Below, piece after piece: positions 1-9,203 of a stretch of DNA of 64,000 bases (position 1 is its first letter; each line of letters opens with the position of its first letter). Position numbers and translations under genes: made by a program. The notes under the pieces were generated by a model. The model saw nothing but the letters and a program-made list of their open reading frames with translations, was not told where the DNA came from and did not search any database. The stretch lies in NCBI GenBank assembly GCA_039028975.1, contig JBCCHB010000086.1:1-64000 (forward strand), in the 5' to 3' direction. The stretch is from JAHBNG01 sp039028975 (GTDB lineage: Bacteria; Chloroflexota; Anaerolineae; Caldilineales; Caldilineaceae).

Positions 1-126
1 TGGCAAAACGGAGCCGAAAATCAACTGCGGTCGTTTGGCAAAACGGAGCCGAAAATCAACTGCGGTCGTTTGGCAAAACGGAGCCGAAAATCAACTGCGG
101 TCGTTTGGCAAAACGGAGCCGAAAAT
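1..126. repeat. 35-bp tandem repeat array, 3.6 copies, open at the window edge
   Basis: A 35-bp unit beginning TGGCAAAACGGAGCC and ending CTGCGGTCGTT occurs three times without a mismatch (1-35, 36-70, 71-105), followed by a 21-bp partial copy. The array may continue to the left of the window. The unit contains CTGCGGTCGTTT and AAAACGGAGC, which look like the two ends of the dispersed repeat family A found later in this window. There are no spacers, so it is not a CRISPR array. It lies directly upstream of the RNase J gene. Confidence 0.95.
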
Positions 127-176
127 AAAAGAGCTGAACAATTGCTACAGAATGTAGAAAGGAACAATTTGACAAT

Positions 177-1847
177 ATGAGTCAAGATAATCAACCATCC
201 GTACGCATCCTACCCCTAGGTGGGCTGGGTGAAATTGGGAAAAATATGCTCGCCATCGAAGCTGATGAGCAGATACTCATCATTGATGTGGGCCTCATGT
301 TTCCCACCAGTGATATGCTTGGGATCGATGTCGTTATCCCCGATGCCGACTATGTCCTGGACCGGCTTGATTCGGTCTGTGGTGTTATTTTAACCCACGG
401 TCACGAAGATCATATCGGTGCATTTCCCTACCTGGCAGAACAAGGATTGCTGGCACCAACCTACGGCACAGCCCTGACCTTGGGGTTGCTAGAAGGCAAG
501 CTACGTGAACATAACGTGCTTCAACATGCCAACCTTAATGTGATTACGGCCGACGACATGCTAGAGCTTGGCCCTTTTACCGTTGAGTTTTTTCATACAA
601 CCCACAGCTTCCCAGATAGTGTAGGCGTCTCCATCAAGACGCCAGTCGGACGAATTGTCCATACCAGCGATTATCGCCTAGATCCTACACCGGCTGATGG
701 GAAAGTGACCGAGGTCGATAAGCTGAAAAAATGGGGAGATGAAGGCGTGCTGCTCCTGCTGGCAGATAGTACAAATGCCGAGCAGGAAGAGTCAACCCAA
801 AGCGAGCGAATGGTGGAGGAGACCTTTGAAAAGACCTTTGCCCAAGCCAAGGGGCGAGTTATCCTGGCCACCTTCGCCAGCAATGTTGGCCGTGTTCAGC
901 AAATTATCAACGTAGCCCGACGGAATGGACGTCGAGTGGGTGTTACTGGCCGTTCCATGATCAATAATACAAAGATTGGTACCAAGTTGGGCTATCTGGA
1001 TCTGGAAGAAGGTGAGTTGTTAACTGATTCTGAAATGGAATCTTTGCCAGCCCACCAAGTCGTTATTGTCGCCACGGGAAGCCAAGGTGAGCCAACCAGC
1101 GCCATGGTTCGTATGAGCATGGGTGAGCATCGCCAGATTACCCTTCGCGAGGGTGACACTGTAGTGCTCAGCGCTTCGCCGATTCCTGGAAATGAAGAGA
1201 ACTTTAACCGTACGTTAGACAACCTCTTTCGCCAAGGTGCCGACGTGATCTACCATGAACTAGGCGATGTCCATGTTAGCGGGCACGGCGGACGGGAGGA
1301 TTATCGCAAGATTTTCGACTGCGTTCGTCCTCGGTACTTCGTCCCCGTACATGGTGAATATCGCCACTTGGTTCTCCATGCGCGTCTGGCCGTCGACCAT
1401 GATATGGATCCCGAGAATGTCTTTGTGCTGCAAGATGGCGAGCCATTGGAATTTTATGATGAGAATGGCAAGCTCACGGCCAAACGAGGTGAGCGCATCT
1501 CCAATACCCACGTTCTGGTCGATGGCTTAGGCGTTGGTGACATCGGCAACGTTGTCCTGCGTGACAGACGCCATTTGGGACATGATGGCTTTATGGTCTG
1601 CATTGTGGCTCTTGATGAATATGATGGCAACCTTATCTATGGACCAGAGATCATCAGTCGAGGCTTTGTCTACATGCGAGACCATGAAGATCTGATTCGT
1701 CGGGCAGAAAATGCTGTCCGTAAAGTCGTCAAAAAACGAGCACCTGGACGGGTAATGGAGAACAAAGTTAAGGACGCGTTGGCAGGGTTCTGTCAACGCG
1801 AATTAGGCCGTCGCCCTATGGTTTTGCCTGTTGTTCTGGAAGTGTAA
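177..1847 (+). CDS. rnj: Ribonuclease J (metallo-beta-lactamase/beta-CASP RNase)
   Basis: The 556-residue product matches the usual RNase J length of about 555 residues. RNase J is a cytoplasmic endo- and 5'-3' exoribonuclease used in mRNA decay and rRNA maturation. The N-terminus has the typical LPLGGLGEIGKN start, and the metal-binding HGHEDH motif is at residues 74-79. A second histidine region reads TTHSFPDS near 140, and the beta-CASP domain carries VHVSGHGG near 365. The C-terminal extension is complete. The ATG at 177 is preceded by an AAAGGAA run at 157-163, rather far for a Shine-Dalgarno site. Nothing in the key motifs is missing. The 35-bp array just upstream leaves little room for a conventional promoter. 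Confidence 0.95.
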   Translation: MSQDNQPSVRILPLGGLGEIGKNMLAIEADEQILIIDVGLMFPTSDMLGIDVVIPDADYVLDRLDSVCGVILTHGHEDHIGAFPYLAEQGLLAPTYGTALTLGLLEGKLREHNVLQHANLNVITADDMLELGPFTVEFFHTTHSFPDSVGVSIKTPVGRIVHTSDYRLDPTPADGKVTEVDKLKKWGDEGVLLLLADSTNAEQEESTQSERMVEETFEKTFAQAKGRVILATFASNVGRVQQIINVARRNGRRVGVTGRSMINNTKIGTKLGYLDLEEGELLTDSEMESLPAHQVVIVATGSQGEPTSAMVRMSMGEHRQITLREGDTVVLSASPIPGNEENFNRTLDNLFRQGADVIYHELGDVHVSGHGGREDYRKIFDCVRPRYFVPVHGEYRHLVLHARLAVDHDMDPENVFVLQDGEPLEFYDENGKLTAKRGERISNTHVLVDGLGVGDIGNVVLRDRRHLGHDGFMVCIVALDEYDGNLIYGPEIISRGFVYMRDHEDLIRRAENAVRKVVKKRAPGRVMENKVKDALAGFCQRELGRRPMVLPVVLEV

Positions 1848-1859
1848 TTGTGGTATACT
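1831..1859 (+). promoter_or_regulatory. Predicted promoter for ftsK
   Basis: TTGTTC at 1831-1836 and TATACT at 1854-1859 are 17 bp apart, a standard sigma-70-like spacing. The element overlaps the 3' end of the RNase J gene and points at ftsK, so ftsK probably has its own transcript. Confidence 0.6.
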
Positions 1860-1866
1860 AATCTCG

Positions 1867-1878
1867 GAACGTTTGTTC
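1867..1878 (+). promoter_or_regulatory. Predicted LexA (SOS) operator GAACGTTTGTTC
   Basis: The 12-mer GAACGTTTGTTC fits the GAAC-N4-GTTC core of the B. subtilis-type LexA box and sits in a larger near-palindrome at 1861-1883. It lies about 8 bp after the -10 hexamer, over the expected transcription start, where a repressor would block initiation. This predicts SOS control of ftsK. No lexA gene is in the window to support it directly. Confidence 0.6.
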
Positions 1879-1910
1879 GAGATTTATAACCATTCATGTT
1901 AATAGTACAA

Positions 1911-4751
1911 ATGGCGGCCAAGAGCAAGGGACGATCCCGAAGCCCCAAAAAACGAACGACGAAAAAGAAACCAAGTGAGCCTCTGTTGAATCAACTGGGC
2001 GCATTTGTGATGCGCTATGAAGTTGCCGGTATCGTGCTCATTCTTATATCGGTCTTAACGCTGTTAAGTCTGGTTACGGATAGCAGAGGCACTGTCACCA
2101 GCGCTTGGATTCAGTTTCTCAATAACCTTGTTGGTGTTGGTATTTGGGGCGTCCCTTTTGTTAGCGGGGCGCTAGGTCTTTGGCTAATTATCTATTCGAT
2201 TGAGCAATTTGATAATTTGGCCTGGGAGCGTCCTGCCGGGATCGGAATGATTTTGGTCGCTTTTATCACCGGCGCATCCCTCTCTCAATCTTCTACCATA
2301 AGTACTACTATCAGCCAAACAGGTGCCGATGGCGGATTGATCGGCAACTTCATCGCTTCATCCTTACGTCAGGGGATCGGTTTAGGTGGTTCCTGGGCTA
2401 TTGTTACATTGCTCATGATCTGTGGCGTTGTGGTCTTCGGTGATCAATTTTTCCGAGAGCAAGCAGCCATCCTGTGGGAGCAATACCAAGATTGGCGCAT
2501 GAATCGACATCCAGGTCAACCTCGGATGCCTGAGCAACAGCCTCTTTACACTGGAGGTAGCCAAGGGGGGACACTTGGTGATGGTGTAGAGGCCACTATA
2601 CGGCGAGGGAACTTGCCCACTCTGGATGAGATTGGGCGGGTACCACGATGGAAAAAATATGTAGATTTGGGGAATCTTTTTACCAAGAACCGATCCACTC
2701 AGCACTACCCTTCATCTGAAGGTGTGGTTGAGTCCCCTCATTCTTCACCCTCAATGCCAGCTAAGCAGACGGGGAACGCATCTCAATCTGCATCAGCGGC
2801 CTCCAAATCGCAAAGCCCACCACCAGACAAACATGGAAGTTCGGCCAAGAAAGAACCACTCCCAGCTCGGATCATCGGTGGGGGCAGCGAATGGCAGCCC
2901 CAACAACTTCCCAGGCTTGAAGCCGTCCTCAAATCCTGGGACAGAGTGGTTGACAATGATGATGTGATCCGGCTTCAGGGCACCCAAATTCAAGAGACGC
3001 TGGCTCTATTTGGCGTACCCGTTAGCTTTGAGGGCGTTAATCAAGGCCCTACAGTTACCCAATATCTAATTCGGCCAGGCTATGAAGAGAGGGTTGTCAA
3101 AGGGGAAATTAAGCGGACAAAGGTGAAGGTCAGTAAGATCGCAGGGTTGGCTAATGATCTCGCGCTGGCTTTGGCCGCATCCAGTGTACGCATTGAGGCA
3201 CCCGTCCCCGGCACCAGCTATGTCGGTGTCGAAGTGCCCAATAGAACCACGAACTTTGTTGGGTTGCGCGACTTAATGGAGAGCGAAACCTTTGAAGAAA
3301 AGAATGGAAAGCTAAAGATCGCGTTGGGCGAAGATGTAAAGGGTAACGCAATTGTTTCAGATTTGGCTCGTATGCCCCACTTGCTAATCGCCGGCGCGAC
3401 AGGCTCGGGTAAGTCCTCTTGTATTAACTCAATTATTGCGGCGCTGCTCTGTACCCATACCACAGAGACGCTGCGTATGCTCATGATCGATCCCAAAATG
3501 GTGGAGCTGAGCATCTACAACCAAGTTCCCCACCTTCTTAGCCCCGTGGTGACAGAGGTCGATAAAGCTTCGGCCGTTCTCTACTGGGCTGTTAAAGAGA
3601 TGGAGCGAAGGTATCAGCTCTGCAGCAGAGCCAACGCACGCGACCTTGAACGGTATAATAGCTATCTCAAAGGTCGTGGGGAAAAACCCCTGCCATTTAT
3701 CGTCATCATCGTGGATGAGATGGCTGATCTGATGATGGCGGCACCAGAAGAGGTTGAAAAGCATATCTGTCGTTTAGCCCAAATGGCCCGTGCCGTGGGG
3801 TTACACCTGATTATCGCCACTCAGCGGCCTTCAGTCGACGTGATCACCGGGTTGATCAAGGCCAATTTCCCTTCGCGAATTGCTTTCGCCGTTACCAGCC
3901 AAACCGATAGTCGGGTTATCTTAGATTCGCCAGGGGCAGAGCGATTGTTAGGAAAGGGTGACATGCTCTTCATGGGAGCCGACGGTAGTAAGCTAGAGCG
4001 AATGCAAGGTACTTATGTGGATGATGATGAGATTAACAACGTAGTGCGCTACTGGAAGGGCGTTCGTGTCGTAGAGGCCGAGACAAATCAAATCCTTGAA
4101 GAGGAAGAGCCGCCAACAATGGCGGAAGAGACCGAAACCGAGCAGGAGCTATCGTCGTTTGAGCCTCGGACATCACCTAGTAAAGCACCCAAAGGACGTT
4201 CTCGAACGAGTAACAAATCATCAACCCAGCGTAGTAAAAGTAGGCAACCAACACGCCCTCCTACCTCCACGCCGAGCACAGGACACCTAGATTTGAACCG
4301 GGCGGAATCGTCCGATGGCATTGGCGGGCGGACCTCCTATGGCGCGCCTGAAGAGCACCCTAGCCTCTTTGATGAGGTTGAGGAGATGAGAACAGAGGAA
4401 TCTCGGGATGGCCTCTTTGACTTTGCCGTCGAGCTCGTTATGGAGGAAGGGCGCGGGTCAACCAGCCTGCTACAGCGTAAGCTACGTATCGGCTACAATC
4501 GTGCCAGTCGCTTGGTTGATCAGCTTGAAGAGGCTGGCATTCTAGGACCTGATCAGGGCGGGAGCCAAGGTCGTCCTGTTTTAGTGGGTAGTTATAGCGC
4601 AGATGATGCTCAACAACTATCAAGCGGCCCCACACCCCGAGTCATCGGCGGCGATGGAGTAGAGCATAGTCATGGTAGTGATGGGCGACGTAATCAGAAC
4701 GGTAATAGCGGTGACAGAAATGGTGGTTCTGATCACGAATTTTGGTTCTGA
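1911..4751 (+). CDS. ftsK: DNA translocase FtsK/SpoIIIE
   Basis: A 946-residue hexameric DNA pump that clears chromosome DNA from the division septum. The first about 190 residues hold four hydrophobic membrane segments after a basic N-terminus. A long polar Ser/Pro/Gln-rich linker follows. The motor domain has Walker A (GATGSGKS, near residues 494-501) and Walker B (IIVDEMADL, near 600), plus LIIATQRPSVDVITG. A second low-complexity linker leads to the C-terminal winged-helix gamma domain (from about residue 835, RKLRIGYNRASRLVDQLEE), which in the family reads polar DNA sequences and contacts XerD. The first ATG at 1896 is possible; I prefer 1911 (MAAKSKGRS), although neither has a clear ribosome site. 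The SOS-like operator upstream suggests induction by DNA damage. Confidence 0.95.
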   Translation: MAAKSKGRSRSPKKRTTKKKPSEPLLNQLGAFVMRYEVAGIVLILISVLTLLSLVTDSRGTVTSAWIQFLNNLVGVGIWGVPFVSGALGLWLIIYSIEQFDNLAWERPAGIGMILVAFITGASLSQSSTISTTISQTGADGGLIGNFIASSLRQGIGLGGSWAIVTLLMICGVVVFGDQFFREQAAILWEQYQDWRMNRHPGQPRMPEQQPLYTGGSQGGTLGDGVEATIRRGNLPTLDEIGRVPRWKKYVDLGNLFTKNRSTQHYPSSEGVVESPHSSPSMPAKQTGNASQSASAASKSQSPPPDKHGSSAKKEPLPARIIGGGSEWQPQQLPRLEAVLKSWDRVVDNDDVIRLQGTQIQETLALFGVPVSFEGVNQGPTVTQYLIRPGYEERVVKGEIKRTKVKVSKIAGLANDLALALAASSVRIEAPVPGTSYVGVEVPNRTTNFVGLRDLMESETFEEKNGKLKIALGEDVKGNAIVSDLARMPHLLIAGATGSGKSSCINSIIAALLCTHTTETLRMLMIDPKMVELSIYNQVPHLLSPVVTEVDKASAVLYWAVKEMERRYQLCSRANARDLERYNSYLKGRGEKPLPFIVIIVDEMADLMMAAPEEVEKHICRLAQMARAVGLHLIIATQRPSVDVITGLIKANFPSRIAFAVTSQTDSRVILDSPGAERLLGKGDMLFMGADGSKLERMQGTYVDDDEINNVVRYWKGVRVVEAETNQILEEEEPPTMAEETETEQELSSFEPRTSPSKAPKGRSRTSNKSSTQRSKSRQPTRPPTSTPSTGHLDLNRAESSDGIGGRTSYGAPEEHPSLFDEVEEMRTEESRDGLFDFAVELVMEEGRGSTSLLQRKLRIGYNRASRLVDQLEEAGILGPDQGGSQGRPVLVGSYSADDAQQLSSGPTPRVIGGDGVEHSHGSDGRRNQNGNSGDRNGGSDHEFWF

Positions 4752-4849
4752 GAAACTTTTCTAGGTTCCTCACGTATTGACGATCAGAAATAATGTCTCA
4801 CTGACATAACTTAGTAGATCGCAATTGCTCAACATGCATGTCTATAGAT

Positions 4850-4936
4850 GACCAGAAGAACTCTGTCTTCCATTCTCGAAGTGTTTCAGAGTAACTTGAT
4901 TAAGAGTCGCGACAAGACTTTTCTGGCGAAGTATAT
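4850..4936. repeat. Dispersed repeat family B, copy 1
   Basis: The segment starts with ACCAGAAGAACTCTGTC and ends with GACAAGACTTTTCTGGC. The right end is near-identical to the right end of the copy at 54509-54616 and resembles those at 49468-49552 and 57549-57640. The ends are imperfect inverted repeats. It lies in the 242-bp gap between ftsK and the SWIM gene. Confidence 0.75.
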
Positions 4937-4948
4937 ATGCGGAAGGAG

Positions 4949-4976
4949 TTGTGCTTAAGCCGCTTTGATCTACAAT
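4949..4976 (+). promoter_or_regulatory. Predicted promoter of the SWIM-MoxR-vWA cluster
   Basis: TTGTGC (4949-4954) and TACAAT (4971-4976) are 16 bp apart and lie just upstream of the first cluster gene at 4994. The expected 5' leader is only about ten bases. Confidence 0.45.
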
Positions 4977-4993
4977 ACTGATCAACTGAATTT

Positions 4994-6397
4994 ATGCAAG
5001 CGAACTTAACATTTGAACAGATCCTGAGCCTAGCGGCTGATAAGTCAGCTGCACGTTTTACCCGCAATTGGGCAATTCAGGAGAAATGGGTGACCCTCGG
5101 CCAGCAAGAGGGCGTCATTTGGGGATGCTTCAAAGGCAGTACCAAAAAGCCGATTGAAGCCATGGTGTCTTCAGAGCATTCGGTCTTTACTTGTACATGT
5201 AGCAGTCGTAAACTGCCCTGTAACCATGCTCTTAGTTTACGTCTTCTCTATGCAGATCGTCCTGATCTCTTTGATGTCCAATATTCCTCATCAGCGTATG
5301 CATGGCAAAAATCACTGAACACACGCCTCGCTACTGAACCTTCACTCTCCCTCAACGAAGTAGAGATTCTAAAAACAAGGCTAAAGAGTTCATCTTCTGA
5401 ACCGATCCAGCAAAAGAGAGCCAAACAAGACACATTCCAGCAGGAATCAGATCATAAGCGCCTTCAGACAATCCGCGCAGGGTTGAATGAGCTTGATCTA
5501 TGGCTTGGTGATCTAGTTCGTAGCGGTTTGGCCACATTGCGCACTCGTCATAAGAACGAATGGCAGCGGGTGGCTAAACGTCTGGCAGATGCCCACGCAA
5601 GCGAATTAACCCCAATTATTCACCAGTTATCTACAATCCCAGACAGCTCGCCTGACTGGCCAGAGCGCCTGTTGGCCCAAGCAGGACGCCTGCATTTGCT
5701 TGTAGAGGGCTTTCGCCGCTTTGAAACCCTTTCCCCTGAAGTGCAGGGTGATCTACGTATGGCAGTTGGCTGGATGCCGCGCGTCGACCTTAGCCCGGAT
5801 GATCTAAAGCATGGTGCTCTGTTGCACGATCGCTGGCATCTGCTGGGGCGAGAAGTGGAAACGATTGGCAAGCAGCGTCGCCAGAGACTCTGGCTATGGG
5901 GGGAGGTGTGTAACCGCCCCGCTCAGGTTGTGCGCATGGTCTATGAAAAACAGCGATTGATGAGAGAATTCGCCCCTGGTTCGCTGCTCAACGCAACCAT
6001 CTACTTTTATCCCAGCCAAGTTCCCCAACGGGGCGAGCTGCTCCATTTACAGCATGTCGAGCAGCCAACTCAGCCGATACCGGGCTATACTTCTTTAGAA
6101 GATACACTACAGCAGGTCAACCAGACGTTGGCAAAGAATCCCTGGCAGCCTCGTTTTCCCATCCTAATCCCACATGCTCGCGTCAGCAAAGAGGGCGAAG
6201 CATGGTACCTCTTTGATCCATCTATGATTCGCCTGCCTCTTCCAGATAAGTTTGAGTATGGTTGGCATCTTCGCTCATTGGATCGGGGACGAGGTGTGCC
6301 TCTATTTGGCATTTGGGATAGGGAGCGCTTTCAACCATTTAGCGCTTGGCAGAATGGACGTTGGCTCAGCCTCCATATATTGAAGGGACAAAAATGA
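4994..6397 (+). CDS. SWIM zinc-finger protein, first gene of a MoxR/vWA cluster
   Basis: A 467-residue soluble protein. A SWIM zinc-binding motif (CxCxnCxH) is seen at C67, C69, C76 and H78, inside FTCTCSSRKLPCNHA. SWIM domains bind zinc and usually DNA or protein partners. The remaining about 380 residues are rich in charged and aromatic residues and I recognise no catalytic motif. E. coli YehQ is the counterpart I would compare it with, from memory. It is translationally coupled to the next gene: the stop TGA at 6395 overlaps the next ATG at 6394. The molecular role is not known to me; the neighbours suggest a part of a MoxR-vWA chaperone-like system. Confidence 0.85.
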   Translation: MQANLTFEQILSLAADKSAARFTRNWAIQEKWVTLGQQEGVIWGCFKGSTKKPIEAMVSSEHSVFTCTCSSRKLPCNHALSLRLLYADRPDLFDVQYSSSAYAWQKSLNTRLATEPSLSLNEVEILKTRLKSSSSEPIQQKRAKQDTFQQESDHKRLQTIRAGLNELDLWLGDLVRSGLATLRTRHKNEWQRVAKRLADAHASELTPIIHQLSTIPDSSPDWPERLLAQAGRLHLLVEGFRRFETLSPEVQGDLRMAVGWMPRVDLSPDDLKHGALLHDRWHLLGREVETIGKQRRQRLWLWGEVCNRPAQVVRMVYEKQRLMREFAPGSLLNATIYFYPSQVPQRGELLHLQHVEQPTQPIPGYTSLEDTLQQVNQTLAKNPWQPRFPILIPHARVSKEGEAWYLFDPSMIRLPLPDKFEYGWHLRSLDRGRGVPLFGIWDRERFQPFSAWQNGRWLSLHILKGQK

Positions 6398-8115
6398 GCG
6401 AGGCTCAAGCACATTTATTCTCTGTCGGTCTTGAAAAAGACCTCCCAGGGGCCGATGATTCAGGTCAAGAAAACCTTTCTCAATTTGCCCAGATAGCGTT
6501 GCTTGGTGTGGAACGCGTGCGTATCCCCCAACTCTCTAAGGACTCTCCGCTCGCTGCTTTGGATGCTCAATTGAACGAAATGACACCCGAAGATCGGCTT
6601 CTTAGTTTGGCTGGTGTGGGTGCTCTTTACCGTGATGCAGGTCAGTTGCCCCATCGAATGGTCTCCTCAGAGTCGCACGAGGGCGATACATGTTTGACGC
6701 TACCTGCAAACGACGCTGGTCTTCCCAAGCCCAGTCTTACTGAGCCTTCCGAAGAGAGCTTATCCCATTCTCTCCCGACTGCTTCTGAGCCATCTGCCTG
6801 TTCTCGGCAGGCGGGTCAATTTTTGATGCGGATGTTGGATAGAACCTATAAACCCCTGCTGCCCCAATTTTTGGCCTATGTGGTTGATGCCGGTTGTATC
6901 ATCTCCAATGAATATCTGCCTAATTTGCTTGATTATGGCATAAATCAGCCCCAATATCGCTCGTTGCTTCTTCAGGTTGTCAGCCCACAAGCAGAGAGGC
7001 TATCTCTAGAGAACCCAAGATGGGCGTACGCCAACAGTGGCTTAACAGACTGGGATCATACCCTAGCCGCATGGCGGATGCTTAAGACAGGAACGGAGCG
7101 CCAAAGCTATCTGCGGCATCTTCGCACTCAAGATCCAGCATTGGGGCTGGATGTTTTGAAGTTGTCCTGGAAATCTGAACGACCTCAGGAACGTATAACC
7201 TTGATTCGTAGCTTATCTACAGGGCTAAACATAGCAGACGAGCCGTTCTTGGAAGCTGCCTTGGACGATCGCAATCATTCCGTACGGAAGAAGGCTGCTG
7301 AACTTCTCAGCTGCTTACCCGCGTCTCGTTTATCTCTGCGAATGCAAAAAGCCACAGAGTCCCTGCTGGAATGGACGTCAGATGAAGTTAATTCTCTAAA
7401 GATTAACTTTCCTGATGCAATTAGTCCTGAGATGCAACGAGATGGGGTTCTGATTCGACGGGGCCGTGACCAAGCGAAAACTCGTCGCGCACAGCTACTA
7501 GACATTGTTACCAGTACTCCCCTGGATAGTTGGACTGCGCAATGGTCGGTGCCTCCCCGGGATATTCTGGTTGCTGCCGAAAAAAGTCGTTGGCCCCGGA
7601 CACTCTTGCAAGGCTTCGTTCAGGCCGCAGAACGACAGCGTCACTTGGAATGGACTGAGGCTCTATTCGATTTCGCCCCATTTAAGCTGCCAGTGACCAA
7701 GCTGATTCCTTTGCTCTCTCCGAACGGGTTTGACCAACTACTTCAACAAGTTGACCCAGGGATAGATGCCGAGAATCAACTGGACAAAGAGCACCCACTC
7801 GTGCTTGCAAGCCGTCGCTGGCCCCATGCATGGAGTGTGGAGATTTCCAAGCTGTGGTTAGAGCGCCTTACGTCTCAGATTGGATTTGATGATGAGCAGA
7901 CGAAGCTAGATTCTGTGGTGCGTACCGCAACCAAACAGTTTGCCCAGCAGTGTGATCCAACTTTAATTGAATTATCCCTGCGTAAACTTCTTGGTGCTAT
8001 CCACACATGTCCGCCGATATGGCGCAAGACCCTGGACGAAAGCATCAGCCTGCTGCGTTTCCGACAGGAAATGATACAAGCCATTCAGAATAAAGGAAAC
8101 GACCAGTACATATGA
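6394..8115 (+). CDS. DUF5691-like helical protein of the MoxR/vWA cluster
   Basis: A 573-residue protein counted from the ATG at 6394, which overlaps the preceding stop in an ATGA arrangement; the reading frame is open further upstream, but those starts lie inside the SWIM gene. The sequence is mostly helical with a HEAT-like stretch around residues 280-320 (DRNHSVRKKAAELLSCLP), which suggests a scaffold. Proteins of this type (DUF5691, assignment from memory) usually sit between a SWIM protein and a MoxR ATPase. I see no catalytic motif, signal peptide or membrane segment. The stop overlaps the next start (ATGA at 8112), so stoichiometric production with the ATPase is likely. Confidence 0.75.
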   Translation: MSEAQAHLFSVGLEKDLPGADDSGQENLSQFAQIALLGVERVRIPQLSKDSPLAALDAQLNEMTPEDRLLSLAGVGALYRDAGQLPHRMVSSESHEGDTCLTLPANDAGLPKPSLTEPSEESLSHSLPTASEPSACSRQAGQFLMRMLDRTYKPLLPQFLAYVVDAGCIISNEYLPNLLDYGINQPQYRSLLLQVVSPQAERLSLENPRWAYANSGLTDWDHTLAAWRMLKTGTERQSYLRHLRTQDPALGLDVLKLSWKSERPQERITLIRSLSTGLNIADEPFLEAALDDRNHSVRKKAAELLSCLPASRLSLRMQKATESLLEWTSDEVNSLKINFPDAISPEMQRDGVLIRRGRDQAKTRRAQLLDIVTSTPLDSWTAQWSVPPRDILVAAEKSRWPRTLLQGFVQAAERQRHLEWTEALFDFAPFKLPVTKLIPLLSPNGFDQLLQQVDPGIDAENQLDKEHPLVLASRRWPHAWSVEISKLWLERLTSQIGFDDEQTKLDSVVRTATKQFAQQCDPTLIELSLRKLLGAIHTCPPIWRKTLDESISLLRFRQEMIQAIQNKGNDQYI

Positions 8116-9194
8116 CCCAAACGATTCTCCGTGCTCATGCAGAAGATCAATTTGCAGAAGAACTTCACGAACTAACCGTTGCTGATACTAGGCCACGTCC
8201 GGCTAACTGGCATCTATCGCCCTGGGCTGTGGCCACTTATCTGCTTGGCGGCACCTTGGACAATGGGTTTGAGATCATGCCCAAATACATTGGTAACGGA
8301 CGCCTGATTGAAATTGCCATCGCTACCCTTACAACTGATCGGGCACTTCTTCTGCTTGGCATTCCTGGCACGGGTAAGACGTGGGTATCTGAGCATCTTG
8401 CCGCGGCTATCTCTGGCGACTCCAAGCTGCTTGTACAGGGAACAGCTGGCACAAGTGAAGAAGCCATTCGCTATGGCTGGAACTACGCCAGCTTGATTGC
8501 TAAAGGTCCTTCAACTGATGCACTCGTCCCCAGCCCAGTGATGTTGGCTATGGAGCGAGGGCAGGTGGCCCGAGTTGAAGAGTTGACCCGCATCCCCGCT
8601 GATGTTCAAGATGCGTTGATCACTATTCTCTCAGAAAAGCTGCTGCCGATTCCTGAACTCAACGATGAAGTGCAAGCTCAGAAAGGATTCAACATTATCG
8701 CCACGGCCAATGATCGGGATCGGGGCGTTAACGATCTCTCTAGTGCGCTTAAACGTCGCTTTAACACGGTTGTGCTGCCTTTGCCCTCTGATGCAGATGA
8801 AGAAGTGAGCATTGTGCGTCAACGGATCGACAGTCTCGGCCGGACGTTGGATATGCCGTCAGAGATTCCGGCCCTGGATGAGATACGTCGGGTGGTGACT
8901 ATCTTTCGGGAACTGCGTTCGGGGAAGACTGAAGATGGCACAGCCAAGCTCAAATCGCCAAGCAGCACGCTCAGCACGGCCGAGGCTATCTCCGTCGTTA
9001 GTAGTGGAATAGCCCTAGCCACCCACTTTGGGGATGGTCAGCTTCGCCCGACCGACTTGGCTGCGGGGCTAACTGGTGCCGTAGTCAAAGATCCCATTCA
9101 GGATAAGGTCATCTGGCAAGAGTACCTGGAAACGGTGGTCAAAGAACGCGAAGGGTGGGACGATCTGTATCGGGCGTGTGCGGAGCTAGTGTAG
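8112..9194 (+). CDS. MoxR-family AAA+ ATPase
   Basis: A 360-residue AAA+ protein. Walker A is GIPGTGKT at residues 83-90 and the MoxR-type Walker B reads ARVEELTR at about 153-160. A sensor-1-like segment (NIIATANDRDRGV) and an arginine-rich ALKRRFNTV segment follow. MoxR ATPases work with vWA-domain partners to insert metals into, assemble or remodel target proteins; a vWA protein is encoded at 14107-15432 in the same cluster. It starts four bases inside the previous gene and ends nine bases before the next. E. coli YehL is the likely relative. The client protein is unknown. Confidence 0.93.
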   Translation: MTQTILRAHAEDQFAEELHELTVADTRPRPANWHLSPWAVATYLLGGTLDNGFEIMPKYIGNGRLIEIAIATLTTDRALLLLGIPGTGKTWVSEHLAAAISGDSKLLVQGTAGTSEEAIRYGWNYASLIAKGPSTDALVPSPVMLAMERGQVARVEELTRIPADVQDALITILSEKLLPIPELNDEVQAQKGFNIIATANDRDRGVNDLSSALKRRFNTVVLPLPSDADEEVSIVRQRIDSLGRTLDMPSEIPALDEIRRVVTIFRELRSGKTEDGTAKLKSPSSTLSTAEAISVVSSGIALATHFGDGQLRPTDLAAGLTGAVVKDPIQDKVIWQEYLETVVKEREGWDDLYRACAELV

Positions 9195-9203
9195 GAAGAG
9201 CAT

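Noticed and set aside
1..126. 35-bp repeats as a CRISPR array
   Set aside because: The units abut directly with no spacers and no cas gene is in the window.
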